64,000 nt of DNA from Episyrphus balteatus (lineage: Eukaryota > Arthropoda > Insecta > Diptera > Syrphidae): positions 52,590,094-52,654,093 of the forward strand of contig NC_079136.1 in NCBI RefSeq assembly GCF_945859705.1, read 5' to 3'. The position numbers were made by a program, and so were the translations under genes. Below the pieces are notes generated by a model, which saw only the letters and a list, made by a program, of their open reading frames with translations, was not told where the DNA came from and searched no databases. Each line of letters opens with the position of its first letter. The stretch's first letter is position 1. This document shows, in pieces, positions 46,341-59,553 of this stretch.

Positions 46341-49300
46341 ATAAAAAAAACGTTGTTGTGCGACGCAGTTGTCGTGGTAATGCCTTAAGAATTGATTTGT
46401 TTGATTAAAAAATGTCGCTTCTCACCACATAGTACCACGGATTACCTTTTTACTACTGTATATTATGAAGATCTACACCTGAACGCACCTTTAATAAATG
46501 TGAACATATCTTTAATCATTATTAAGTGTCTGAACGCATTCATTAAAATTTTCCTGGAAGATTTGACATTTCTCAAACGTCAAGCTGAAAGTTTTCTTCG
46601 TATTGTTAATTTGAGAACACCAACTTCAAATAAAGAGTAAATTCTAATTGAATATCGTTTTTTTATTGCGGAAAAATATAAAATAAATAAAAAAAAAACC
46701 ATTTGCGATCAAAATATATTTTTTCCTGGCATAGTTATTGTGAAAAAGTCAAATTACTGTGACTTTTCTTCCCGTGATTGTCTTCAGGATATTTTGTCTC
46801 TGTAAAACGACAGCATACGGCCAAAATAATTAACTTTCTACTTCATCTTCACTCAGATCTTAATAATATCTGCAATTTCCTATTGATTTTGATTTAGTTG
46901 AATTTATATTACCGAAGAAAATAAACAAAATTATTGATCAAAGGAATCTCTGGTTTTATTTTGCAGAAGTTGTTTTGATTTCAGATTGACGTACGTGTTA
47001 AAATTGTTGTCAAAGGACACATACACTATCGCAAAAAGAACTCGGTCTGTTTTCATGTTCCTACAAGCTAAATGAAAAAAAAATTTTGTGAATGACAAAT
47101 TTGAGTGAAGTTGGTGGAGGTTGAATGATTGACGGATGGAATTTGAACGAATGGAACATGAAACAGGTTGAATTGAATTGAAATGCAAGGTGCAAACACA
47201 ATGACCTTAAGGAGATTACACTTTGCATTTTCTTTTTCGATACTTTTTTTACGTAGTTGAGCGTAGTTAAAACGTAGTTCAACAATATCTAAATCAGGCT
47301 TAAAATATATCAAAAAATAGGTATATTATATATTCCTGTGTAAAAAGTGTAGTTAATCGTAAGAAAACAACAACAAATACTATAAAAAATAAAGAAACTA
47401 TTTTGGTATTATTGTGTTCAAAATTGTTGCAAATAAAAAAAAAAATTGGCACTCGAATTTCGAGGGCTGGGTCGGCTAGTAAATATACATATATCAAACT
47501 ACTGCTCGTAGGTAGCAAACTATAGAGTGGAAATTCCCTTGGCTATACTTTGTGGCATGGGTGAGCCATGGTTGGCGGCATGAGTGGCGGCAGTGCACCA
47601 TAAATTTTCGCTATTATCTTTTCCTGATTTCCAACTGCCTCATGAGTGCCGGGGTTGTTCCATATCTTTCTCTCACTCTTTCTCTCTCTCTATCTTTCTA
47701 TAGAGTACTGTGTAGTCTACAGTAGTTCTTCCGCCCGAACTATTATTTCTCATTCAAGTTAAATGTTATCCTGAAATTCTTTCTTGCTTCCATAATTCAT
47801 TCATCCTTCCCAGCTCCGCTGTTAGACCTCCCTTCCCTCTACATCTACACGCTAAGTTATAGTGAAGAGCTAGCTAAAAACTACTTGTGCAGTTTTATTT
47901 TTCTTGCCTCCTCTGTCGAAGTGAACCCCGAGTGTTTTCCTTGCCATAAGGACGTAAAGACTCCATACAGGACGAATGGCACTAGGGCATCCTATATATG
48001 TATATCCTCTCCTAGTGAGTGTGGTTCGGTTTATGCTGATGTGAGTTGGAACGAGAAAAAAAAATCTAACTCATAGGGTTGAATGTCGAAATTAAAAAAA
48101 AGTAAAACCAAAAAAAACTAAAAAAAAGAAAGAAAAAAAAGGAAAGACAAACATATGTTTCACTCCTTTAAATTCAGTGTTCATTTTTTGTATATGTACG
48201 TTTGTTTTTTTTTTTTTTTTTTTTTGATCCTGGAATATATATACTTCGCACTCATATCCTTTACCAGGACTTGCAATTTCGCGAGAATGGTGAGGGCAAG
48301 TTAAGTTTCAATGAAATTGCCCGACTGCAAATTCTAGGCGAATATCTCGTGTGAAATATTTTTTTTCAATGAAAATGGTAAGGTTGGGGATTCTGGAAGA
48401 TATGTTTAGATGGCGAGAGTTGCGTGCAGGGTTGGACTCGAAGTAAGTTTTTCATTGGTGTTTTTTTTTTAATTATTAAGTTTTCTTCGTGGTTTCATGA
48501 TAATAGTTTTCCGATGTGAATGAAGTTTTGAAAGTCTTAAAGTTAATTAATATTGAAATGTTTTGGTGGCAAGTCATAAGCAGATTAATAGATTCAAGGT
48601 TTAAAAGTGAAATGTATTGTTTCTTCACATTATTTGATACATTGTAAACAAGTTTTGCATACAAAACATTTTCTACAAAAAAAAATTACCGTTATTTAAA
48701 AAAATGTCAATAATAATTACACTGGTCGGCAAAAAACAAAAAAAAGTCGGGAGCAAGAAGTTTGTAAGGTGATTTGAATTGACTTTAGTGTGCTCAATTC
48801 ATAACTGTTTACAGATTTATTCTATCACGTCTAGCTTTTGAGCTACACTCATCACTATTTCCGCTATAAACTCCCAAAAACTTATTTTCAATTAAGTTCT
48901 TTTTGGTGTTTTTGCTTTTTTTAAGTCCAAGTCAGAAGACGCAAACTGGAATTTGGTTGAAAAACCATTCATTACTTTGAAAAAAAGCAAAATTTTGAGG
49001 TATTTACCTATCATATCATTTCTTTTTTCAATATCTTCGAGAAAAAAATAATATTGAAAAGAAATAAGTACCTTAAGGACGATTTAATATGGCATTTCGA
49101 AATTGCATAGGTAGTTTTGCAAAAAAAAAATAACTTAACTGTGATGTAATTTGACGTCAAATGTACCGTTTTTGACTTGTTAATATTCAAGTATTTCGAA
49201 AACGTGACGTGCCAGTGAAATTTTGGCTTCGAATTCGGACTCAGCACACAAAAATCCTATAGAAATGTAGGGTTTGCTTCCTTCTCTATTTGCGTTGCCA

Positions 49301-49899
49301 ACCAGTGTTATAAAATAGATTGATTTTACGCGTATAATGCCTACAAGTCAATAATGTTGCTGAAAATGTTTTCATACAAATTATGCACATCATTTAATTT
49401 TTTTCGATCGAATGTTTTACAAAAATATTTTAAAATTCTTGTATTGCAAGGAATTTTTTTTTTTTGAAAACTGTACACCAAAGAAAAAATAACTTAAAAT
49501 CAAAGAAAACCACTTTGATTTAATTATTTTTCGAAATGATTTTGGGTTCAAGACGATAATTTTGGTTATTTTCATTCATAAAACATCCTTACATCAATTT
49601 TGAAAAAATCACACATTAAAAAAAAAGAAAAATTAGGCAGCCTTTGAGGACAGATTTTATAACACTAGGCGAGTGCTTAACATATTGCTTTCTCACTTTT
49701 GAAAATTATTGTGATAAACTTAACTAATAGGTAAGCTGAAGCCGTACTAATTTCAGAAATTTGTTTTTTTTTTTTTTTCAATACTGGATCAACGTTGACC
49801 ATATTAAATTTTACATTTCATTTTTTCCTCAGTCCTGGCCGTTTCTTAAAAAAAATTTTTTGATATCAAAATTTTCAAAAAAAACTTTGGTATGCAATT
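46341..49899. other. Non-coding DNA
   Basis: 46392-46640 is open on the plus strand for 82 codons and ends near an AATAAA. I recognise no family and do not call it. 47540-48060 is a less AT-rich block with a CTCTCTCTCT tract (about 47670-47692), possibly regulatory. A 21-bp poly-T lies at 48205-48225. The remainder is AT-rich. Confidence 0.4.
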
Positions 49900-50300
49900 A
49901 TGACAAAAACTGTTAATCCACATATCAAAACAAAGCTTCTAGAAATGGATTTTTCAAAAAAAAAAACTTTTTCTTTAAATCCAAATCAATATTTATCAAA
50001 AACGGCTCTTACGATTTTGATTAAAAATTTTGTGTGAAGTATTTATTACACATAAGAGCCAACTTATGAAACAAATTTGTTTGTACCTTTTTTTTATAAC
50101 GGTACCGGCTATAGAACGGCTTTTTTGATTAGTGAATTTATTTCTCATAAACTACAAAGCCGATTTCACCCAAAACTTTTATACAGAAATTTAAAATAAA
50201 ATAATTATATTTTTATATTTGGTTTAGGTAAGGCCTTAAGCCAAATATAAAACTAAACATTTTTATACAAAGGTCATAAGACATACCTACCTATACAAAA
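49900..50300 (+). repeat. Diverged copy of the AACGG-repeat family
   Basis: It contains AAAACGGCTCTTACGATTTTG, AACGGTACCGGCTATAGAAC and a segment about cell-free TTTCTCATAAACTACAAAGC, which parallel blocks of the repeats at 8.8 and 59.6 kb in the same order. It is divergent and truncated. Confidence 0.5.
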
Positions 50301-50939
50301 TTTTTATTATATAAAAATTTTCCAAAAAACACATTTTTGGATTTTTAAAAAATATTATTTAAATATTATATTTTTTTTTTTTTTGAAAAAATCAATTTTT
50401 TTGAATTTTATCCAAATTTTATTTTGTATGTGTTATATGTATATTTATGTGTTTTAGAGTTACTTTTACCATAACTAATGAAATAAGTACGTCGGAAGTC
50501 GTGCATTTTATTAAATTTGATTTCCGAGGTGAAATTACGCATGTAAAAATTAATTGGTTTAATTTTCGATTTTGACTTTGTTGAGGAATTAAAAAACAAA
50601 AACAAAAGAGGTTGTCTGTAAAGCCGGTTTACGGACGATGATTTTACGTGATAACGTCGTCAGAAAATAGGTTGTGTGCTTTTGTTTAAAATGAGTCAAT
50701 TGAAGCGTTTACTTTTTTTCAAATTACAAGAAAAAGCTAAAAAAAGAAATACCTTTTTTATTTTCTCATTATATTAATTTTTTTATTTTAAAAGCTTACA
50801 AAAAAAATTATGCATTTTAAAAGCCAAGTATTTCTTCTTAAGAATAAAACCATTTTTAAATTTTTACAATGCGCAAAAAGTATAAAAATAATTTACTGAA
50901 AACAATCATTTTCACCAAAAAAAGCAAAGAAAACATGAA

Positions 50940-51720
50940 TTTTTATCTTCTCACGTCATTAATTCCATTTTTTTTCCTAACAACCTACCAATTTTATACC
51001 ATCTGAAAGCTTATTGTCTTAGCTCAAAATATATATATCGATCAGGTCTATGAGACATCTACAAAAAGAGCTAGAATTTTTTGAACTCGATCAAATTTGA
51101 TTAAAAAAGCAAAAAAAACATTTATTTTTATGTTCTCAGGCTATGGAATTAATTTTTTTGTTTGACAAGCTATAAAAAATATATACCATGTGAAAGCTCA
51201 TTATTTCACCTTTCATATGACGTATCAATTTCATTTCAAAGATGCCTACAAGAGAAGTTAGAATTTTTTAAAGTCAACCATGTCGAATTACCAGACTGAG
51301 ATTACGGTACTACCCACACTGGTGGCTGTTCGGGGGGCAACAGATCTACACTGGTGTTTTGAGGTTTTTCGCAAGTTTCTTGATTTAACATTGTGTAGCT
51401 TGTAGTTAGTCTACCGTTATGTGTGATATACCAAATGAAAGGTAATTGTATCAGGATGCTCACAAAAGTTTAATAAAATTTCTATCTGCTCTTGGTCAAA
51501 AGTTATAACCTGTTGAATTCTAAGATTTTGTTTTACCTTTATCTCAAAATTTTGTTTCCGAAAATGATTGAAACCTCCCACACATATATTCGTAGTCATG
51601 GTTTATCATTACTCCATATAATTTATCCCTGTATCTATTAAAGAAAAAAAGATAAAAATAAAAAACGATGAAAATCGGTTAAAAACGGTCAAAAAACGTT
51701 TTTTTTTTTAAACTTGTTTC
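50940..51720 (+). repeat. Dispersed repeat family B, diverged copy 3
   Basis: It shares with 20.5 and 42.4 kb, in order: AACCTACCAATTTTATACCA, ATCTGAAAGCTTATTG, ACATCTACAAAAAGAGCTAG, TTTCATATGACGTAT, CATGTCGAA, GAGATTACG, GGTGTTTTGAGGT, TTGTGTAGCTTGTAG and ATACCAAATGAAAGGT. It is clearly older or from another subfamily. The ends are not defined. Confidence 0.65.
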
Positions 51721-54367
51721 TTCCGTTATTCAGTAAAAACTCACTAAACGATTCCAAGTTTTTTCACATGTATGCATAAGGCCAAAACGTTCTATAAGTT
51801 TGAAATTTTTTTTTGAACGCTCCAAAAAAAAAGCTAAAAATCAAAAATTACCCAAAAATACCCCTAAAAAACAAGGTGTTTTTCAAAAATTCATATTTCG
51901 AAACGCAGAGTGCTGGAAAAAAATCCGTAGGTATCAGCATTGTCAAAAAAAAATTCCTTTACCCAAAATCATCATTTTGTCATAGCCCCAACACGTGTAC
52001 AACGTTCAAACAAAACGTTATAGCTTAGTTTAAAATTTTTTTTAGAATTTTTTCCTTAAAGGCAGTTATTCTTAAATTAATCTCATCTATCTATAGCATC
52101 CATCTTTCCGTTTTACCCCTGTTTACCCTATTGACGGAATGTTTAAAAATCCTTTATTTGGATTAAGCTTTAGGTTATTATCTTTCAAATAAGCTATAGA
52201 AGATTTTTGTATCTCTAATAGTTTATTTTTAATTTTGAATTGAAATTTTTTGCGGCACTGCGAAAGTGCCAGAGTGTAACGTTAGAAAATGGCGTCACTT
52301 TTTGTGGTGGCTGCCATGGTTCATCGATTTATAAGACGTTATCACGTCAAAATTTATCTTTCAAAATTCCATAAAATGGATTTGTACCAAATTGAAAGAA
52401 TTAAAAAAAATGAACGGCAATATTGCCAAAGTTACTTCCATTTGTTATAAAGATTAATACAGGTGAGTCACTGTGGTGTATGTGTAACTTTTTTTTAATA
52501 ACAAATATAAATGCCATTAAAACATCAAGATGCAAGTCTATTTGGGTTTATGCAATCTCCCTCTCAGCTTTATCACTAGTCCAGCCCTGATATTTAGGCT
52601 CCCACACACTTCATAATCTTCTTGACATCCATTGCAATAAGTCATTTTTTGATGCTTTCTGTTTAACAGCAACGTTGAAAACTGTGATTACTTTAGGAAT
52701 TCATTTCACTTTATACAAACTCTGGATACCGTTCTAAGAAATATATTTTTTTTGTTCGTTTTTGTTATCTTATAAGAAAAATGATGTTCGCATATTACTT
52801 AAAGTTTTTATTTTGCAAACATTTTTGCGAAATCCTTGTTTGTTTGTTTTAGGCTTGAATGCTGAGGAATATGCATTTGCACTCTCTTCTATACGAATTC
52901 CATCATCTCTAAAGAATTGCGAAGTAGGTTTAAATGTCGAAGTGCAAATGTATGTATCTTTACATACACATGTACATATTTTAAGTTTGAAGGCAAATTG
53001 GATGGATGGATGCTTAAGATTGAGGTGAGAAGTATTTGGCGAGATTTTTAACTTTTATGGTAGACGAGAATGTATGTTGAAGTTTTTTCTCTATTACAGT
53101 TACAGGGACTACTTCAGTGCTTTTTGAAGGATATTTATATTGTGGTGATGCAGGATATTATTATATCCTTGACGAGGGGTTTTTTCTTAAAAAAAAAAAG
53201 TTAAAGTAGACGTAGACGAGCAGATGTAAAAAAGAGAAAGCTGTAAAGCCAAGTGGAAGTGGTTGTTCATGTTTCTGGTTTTTTGAATACTAAAGTTGAG
53301 TGTAAGGACGATGATGATGAACGAGGATGAAAGTTTCTTGTGTTGTTCTTCGCTACACATATTTTTACTTTTTTGCCTTGGTGAAGACTTCCTTACTAAA
53401 ATACTTACAGTAAAGAAGTCTAATTAAAAAAAAAAGAAAAAAATGTAAAAGGGGCTAGGAGGTTTTTTGAGCTAAAAAGTGGAACATGTGTGTGGTTAAC
53501 ATAATGATACAAATTTATGGGTAAAATTATAAAAAAAATAGAAACAGTTTTATTTAACATAAAAAGGTATTTGCTTTTGCACTGAGATTCTTTATCATAT
53601 AATTAAACACAGTAATGAATTTTTGGGAAACCAAGTTTTTACTGGTGGGATTAAGGAATTTTTTAAAAAATTAGGTTTTGATTGGGAACTTCGTATTTTT
53701 CTTCTTTGAACCTGAATCGAAATAGGCAAGGAATGACATTTTTACTGTTATTATGTGCATTTGAAGGTATTCGAAATCAAACATAGTTTTTGATTTCCTA
53801 CTGGCCTGATGGTTTCTATTGACTTGATTTTCAAAGCAATAGCTAGTAATAATGATGAATAGTTTTCAAATGTTTTTGGTTAGCTTAAAATGCCTTCTTT
53901 TTCCAATCATTTAATACCCTTTATTGGATAAATTAATTAATTTACTGTGTGCCAAAGAAAGAAAAGAAAGGGTTAGAACAATATACGTAAGCGTAGATCT
54001 ATTACAGATTGTTGTACTGGTTTCTATAAGGTATGTAAAAATCCAGCAACATCCCCAGAATCTGGACTTAGCGTCAAAAAATATTTTTTTGGACCTTCGT
54101 GCATTACAAAATATTTTGCTTCGTCAAATTTTCACCCAATTTGTTTAATAATTTGGAAAAAATAGGTACATTTACATCTTTTCAACAATGCATACGACAT
54201 GTAATTTGGTTAAATCACCTAGAGACCCTTTAAGCTGAAGAATTCAATATTTTCGTTATAGTTTAACAAAATTCGAAATCAACTAACTATAAATATCAAT
54301 ATATCTGCTTAATTTGATAAACATCAACTTCAACTGAGTTTTGCAAAAAGGAGATGAAACTACTCAT
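51721..54367. other. Non-coding DNA
   Basis: 52468-52488 carries TCACTGTGGTGTATGTGTAAC, one of four copies of this motif. 52330-52345 contains GACGTTATCACGTC, seen inverted near 50648-50662. No gene was recognised; the frames at 52762-53028 and 53924-54148 have no domain. Confidence 0.4.
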
Positions 54368-54925
54368 CACAGATGGAAGCAGTAAATCTTAGCTGAATTT
54401 GTAAAATATTAGCTGAATTTGGTAAATCTCAGCTGAAAATAGTAATATAAAAACCTTAGCTGAATTTTGAAAAACTCAGCTGAAATTAAAAAAATCTTAG
54501 CTGAAACTCAGAAGGTATCCAAATCTTAAATGAAAATGTTAAATCTTGTTAAATCTTAGATGAATTTGGTAAATCTCTCTTGAGATTTTTGAATATCAGC
54601 TAGAATTTGTAAAACTTAGTTGAAAACTAATGAATCTTACAACTGTTATATTTTAGCTGAATTTTGGAAATTTCAGCTGAATAAGGCAAAACTCAGCTGA
54701 AATTAATTAGGTATTCTCACCTAAAACTCGTAACCCTCAACTACATCAATAAAATCTCACGTTTAAGTGTCTAAACTCAGTTGAGACTATTGTAAATCTG
54801 AGCTAAAAGAAGGAATTTTCAGCTGATACGCCTGAGCTGAATTTGGATAAGCTAAGCTGAATCGTATAAATCTAAGAGAACGTTGTTTAATCTTAAGTCA
54901 ACCCCAAAGGAATCTGTCAGCTTTA
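54368..54925. repeat. Degenerate minisatellite with TCAGCTGAA core
   Basis: About 20 imperfect units of roughly 20-30 bp with the core T(C/T)AGCTGAATTTGGTAAATC. At least five retain CAGCTG exactly (for example near 54430, 54477, 54674, 54696 and 54819). The copies are in direct orientation and heavily decayed towards 54750-54925. Confidence 0.85.
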
Positions 54926-57900
54926 AACGTATAAACTGGTTTAGTTTTACAAATTGTATGTTTAATTCACATTCATTATAAAAACATTTGGCTTAATCAA
55001 TGAAACCAAAGAAATTGACTTAAAGCCTACATTAATATATTTAATATAAAATATGTCACATACCTAAATAAAGTTTGAATTGTGTTAAAACTATGCGGAG
55101 AAAAAGACATCATTAGAACAAGCGGATTTCTACATGGTTTTTCGCAAAGATGATTTCCGTCTTAAATTTAGCGGAAATCCACTTAAGGGGGGAAATCCCT
55201 CTGGACGACACCTTTTTCAATATTTTTTTATGAAAAACTGAAAGCACTTATTGAAATTTGGAAAAAGACAAGATATTACTGACATTATTAAGTATTGAAA
55301 AATTTTTTTTTGAAATGAAAAAATAACAAAATCTCGGCTCTGGAGCCTTTCAAAGTTGACGCCTCTAGTTTACGCCGTGCAATGCACAGGTCCAGGAAAT
55401 CATCTTAAATCAAAAAGGAAATTTTTTTCCGTTAGATGATATTAGTACGCATTGCATGAACCTAAATTTATTTTTTTTTAAATGAAAAATAAAAATTAGA
55501 AATCAAAAAAACGAAAAAAACCATGTTTTTTTACAAAGAAGTAGTTAAAAAAAATATTTACTGTACAAATTTTATTCAACTTTTAGGTTCATGTTGTGGC
55601 CAATAAGTTAAGGAGTAATTTGCTTGCAAGTCGATAGCTTCATTAGTTTTTGAGTTACATTGTACGGCGCGGAAAAAAAATAGTTTCGAAAATAATGCGT
55701 TCAAAGTTTTCGTTTTCGTACTATGGTAGGTTCGGAGCGCATTGGTTTCGGGACTATCTAGGCACTTTTGAGGCTTCATTTAAGGTTAAGACCACTGAAA
55801 ATAGTTTCTTCGGTTGATTAAATAAAATTATTACGCAAAAAAAAAATTCCAGAGGGATTTACTATGAAAATATTCTTATCGTCAGAAAAATACGTAAGAA
55901 GATTTGCATTTCTTGAATGAAGTGGACTTCCGCTTAATTTAATTAGGTATCGATATCAGTTATTGCAATTGTATACTGTATCACAGGCAAACACCAGTCT
56001 AATAGCAGACCCAGTAAAGGTTTAACTCCAATTTAAACAGATAAATCAAAGCCAAATATTTACGGTCTTTCTCATCATTGAGTCAAGTACTTACTACTCG
56101 CATAAATAACATTTATTTGTATATTACAAATGCTCCATTGAACTGATAAATTTCCAATTCATAACATCAAAAAGCTTTTAGAAAAAGCTATAAATTACAC
56201 ATGATTTGATTGGCTGATTTATGCTCAAAAGAGAATACTAATATTTTTCAACCACATGGAGTAAAAAAAATAAAAATCAAAGCTCAAATAAACTCTGACC
56301 CAAAATTTGTAAAAGAACAAAAATTCAAATAAATACCCCTTCCATGCAAGTCAATTTTCTAACTAACATTTATAACGACCAACCACCATGTAGTCGTGCA
56401 AAAAAAATGTCATGCGATATAAATCGAATTTAAATCTCTTTCATCCATCAAATATCCATTCAGGTGAATATATAGGATTCAGATGCCCGAACAGAGATGA
56501 ACCTTTTTGCAGCATCCACATCCAAACACATAACTCTTTATTGTTCAGTCGGGGCATCCAAATTGCGGTAGACAGAGAGAGAGAGAGAGAGAGAATCAAA
56601 AAAACATTAAAGCCAGCTATTAAACTTTAGGAGCAAGCTCTAAATGCCATACGTAGGGACGAATAACGCCAAAAAATAAAGTTAAAAAAACAACAGGACC
56701 CCCTACCGCATGGTTATTCATACCCACTAGCTTCATGCCACACACTCACTTGATCCCTGGCATGGCTTACAACACCAAACTCCTGTAGTTGATAGAAAAT
56801 TTGCATACAAAGCACCTTATGAAAAATTCTCGAAAAATAAGCGGAACTCGCAATATACCCACTCTCGTATATTTTTGGTATAGGGCAAGGGAAGCCCAGC
56901 AGAGTTTACCCCGGCAATGAGCACACAAAGAGGAAACGGAAAATGACATCGGCCAGGATATAGCAGGATACTAACATATATACGCTTCAACTCCTGCTTG
57001 CTCTACGACTTTACCATTAAATTGGAATTTTTGTCATGATTTATGATGGACGGACATTGACTTTGTCTTCGTATTCATATTAGAAAATATTTTGATTTGT
57101 GGGCCCATCAAAAGATGTGAGAGAAAGAGTCAGAGTGTCCTTGGTCGTCCTTTCATATAAAAGTATTATATGATGGTAAATGTGGAAGAACCGGGCAATA
57201 CTTTTAAAACTGATGGTGCGAGACTTGCTCTTATGGGCGACCGTAGGCGGAAGTATAGGTACTTCAAACTGAGTATTTGATATAAATCAACTTCCACTTG
57301 GGTGCTTCCTTTCATAAATTGCATTCATCCGTCAGACCTCTGTGTAAACCCAGGAAATCATCGAAATTGAACGGCCATCCTTTACTTCATTGCACATATA
57401 GGCAAATGTAAAAAAAAAAAAAATATATATTAATAGGATGAGGACAATTTATATTGGCATTTTAGTTTGAGCCTCAGGATATCAATTTTTTTATTTCCTA
57501 CTAAAGAAAACTGTCCCATTTGTAAGCTTTGACACCAATTTTTACTTCATAGTATCTATGTGGAACAAGAAAATTACTGACTTGTGATCGTTCCATATAG
57601 TTCAATTTAGAATCCATTAAGCATTAAGGGGTTATATCTAGTTGTAAGTGCGAAAAATCGTGATTTTCCGTGAATTTTTTGTGAAGACTCTTTCTATTAA
57701 ATAAATACACACAAAAAATGAACAATGTATTTTAAGAATTTGCGATGTATTTCCAAAAATATTGGGTTATGTTATTTTTGAATTAAATCTCCTAGAGGAC
57801 TTTCAAAAAAAAGGTATCTGGCGGTGAGGAAGATATCTCTGATCCAAATTATTTAAAATAAGAAAAATTAAAAGATTTGTTTTTATAATAGATAAATACA

Positions 57901-57929
57901 TGTAATAAACGAAGAAATAGTCAAAGTTT
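54926..57929. other. Non-coding DNA with a possible decayed TIR element 55171-55933
   Basis: AGCGGAAATCCACTTAAG (from 55170) and, inverted, AAGCGGAAGTCCACTT (55920-55935) could be the ends of a 0.76-kb element. AAATCCCTCTGG occurs inside the left end and inverted at about 55850-55861. No certain target duplication is visible. An AG dinucleotide run lies at 56574-56594. No gene was recognised. Confidence 0.4.
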
Positions 57930-58600
57930 GGAATTTTGACAAAATGGCAGCTTCCCAAAGTAAAAAAAAAACCGTTTTTTTACCAAGAAAATTTTCACTT
58001 CAAAAATCGAATTATTGTCAGAAAAATTATTCCTTCGTTCATTAATTGGCAAAAGCATCTCAGAAGATCGTGTTCAAGACGATCGGTTCAGCCGTTTAGG
58101 GAGATTTTTCTCTTTGAAAGCACCGTTTCGAGAAAAACGCGTTTAAAAATTGTGGGATGTAAACTAATTTAAAACGGCTTCATAAAAACGCGAATTTCTC
58201 CGTAACTAATTGCCGTATCAATGTGAAATTTTCGGACAATATTCTTAAATATACATATATGTACATTCAAAGTAAGCCATTAAATTTCCGGAATGAAAAA
58301 AAATTTTTGGATTTTTTTTTTTTTTGAAAATTGTAGGATTTTCTTATGAAAAAATTTCAAAAATTAAAAAAAAAAAAATTGGTTTGCCATTCTAAAGAAA
58401 AAATGTAACCACACATAAAAACAAAGTTTCAAAAAATCCAGTAACTTGTTATGAAAAAATCGATTTTTCAAAAAAAAATTTTAATATTTTTCAAAAAAAT
58501 CTTAACTTTATATTTTTGAAAATTTTTCTTAATTGTTGAAATTACATTAGTACATGCATTTTCTTAAATCAAAATTGTTAGAGCTGTTTTCGACGCCAAA
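57930..58600 (+). repeat. Dispersed repeat resembling the AACGG family
   Basis: It has the same style of blocks as the 8.8- and 59.6-kb repeats: AAAACGGCTTCATAAAAACG, ATTTCTCCGTAACTAATTGC, TATCAATGTGAAATTTTCGG, then poly-A/T-rich sequence ending with GAGCTGTTTTCGACG. The order of parts differs, and it is at best a distant relative. Confidence 0.4.
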
Positions 58601-58913
58601 CATTTTTTTTATTTTGGGCGTTTGGCAAGTAGGTACCGTTAACTTTGATTCTAACAAAAATTTTTATTTTAATTTTAATTCTAGTAGGTATATTTAATCA
58701 GAATAAAGCTAAATAGATCAGAAATAAGGTTAAATATACCTGCCAGAAGTTATACCTGCTTTAGTTTTTCTCTGTGAATGGAATAACCCAAAACCTTTAA
58801 CTGCCAAGTTTGGTGTATATTGCTTAAGTGGTTTGGGCTGTAGCTTGAATTTGTATGTAATAGATAGAAAACGACAGACAGAATTGCGAGATCCACTTGT
58901 TTGGCATTCTCCA

Positions 58914-59030
58914 AATGAATAAAATGCATAAAATGAAATATAATGAGATGAAATGAAATGAAATCAGATGAAATCAAATAAATTGGAATTAAATTAAATG
59001 AAATAAAATAAATTAAAATAAATTAAAACA
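58914..59030. repeat. ATGAA/ATAAA pentanucleotide microsatellite
   Basis: A degenerate run of AAATG and AAATA pentamers (ATGAAATGAAATGAAATCAG, then AATTAAATTAAATGAAATAA). Confidence 0.85.
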
Positions 59031-59279
59031 AAAATACTACCCTTTTTTTGTTTCCTCTGAAAATCTTTAAAAAGTTGACCTAAATAACCTACCCTAACTG
59101 TTCTAATCGAATTTAAATAAAATGCATGACTGGGCCCCAAGAACATACTATTGTTGTTCAAATTAACAACTATATTTCCATTATGTTGAGAAAAATTAAA
59201 AATGCAGCGTTAATAGAATTACCTAACATTTATTCAAAATTGTTCAAAAAAAAAAAATTATTTTTCAGAATTTCATAAA

Positions 59280-59425
59280 AACCATTTGTACGAAATTTGA
59301 AGAAAATCCGTAAAACCGTTTAGGCTGTGGAAATGTGTGGATGGACGCACAAACGCACAGACACACGCATGGACGGACGAAATTGCGAGACCCACTTTTT
59401 CGAACTTCTCCATCATCGTAATGTT
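59280..59425 (-). repeat. Inverted fragment of dispersed repeat family A
   Basis: On the minus strand it reads AACATTACGATGATGGAGAA, AAAAAGTGGGTCTCGCAATT and CGTCCGTCC, matching the start of the repeats at 8.8 and 59.6 kb but with a different short tract. A similar inverted fragment lies at about 58860-58925. Confidence 0.6.
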
Positions 59426-59553
59426 GGTTTTGATTAAAACATATAAAAAAAGGTACTTACCCTAACCTTTGGAGCAGGTAAAAAAATAATAGTTAGACTT
59501 TGTTTGCAATGAAAAACCCCTTTTCAAAAATTCATTAAACTTACACAAATGAC

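Noticed and set aside
46392..46640. 82-codon open frame with amphipathic composition and nearby AATAAA
   Set aside because: No family recognised and no splice or promoter evidence; AT-rich DNA yields such frames by chance.
50640..52345. ACGTGATAACGTC near 50650 and inverted near 52333 as possible element termini
   Set aside because: The shared stretch is only about 13 bp and flanks do not show a target duplication.
57620..57650. TTAAGGGGTTATATC as a possible TTAA-element left end
   Set aside because: No matching inverted end followed by TTAA was found within several kb.
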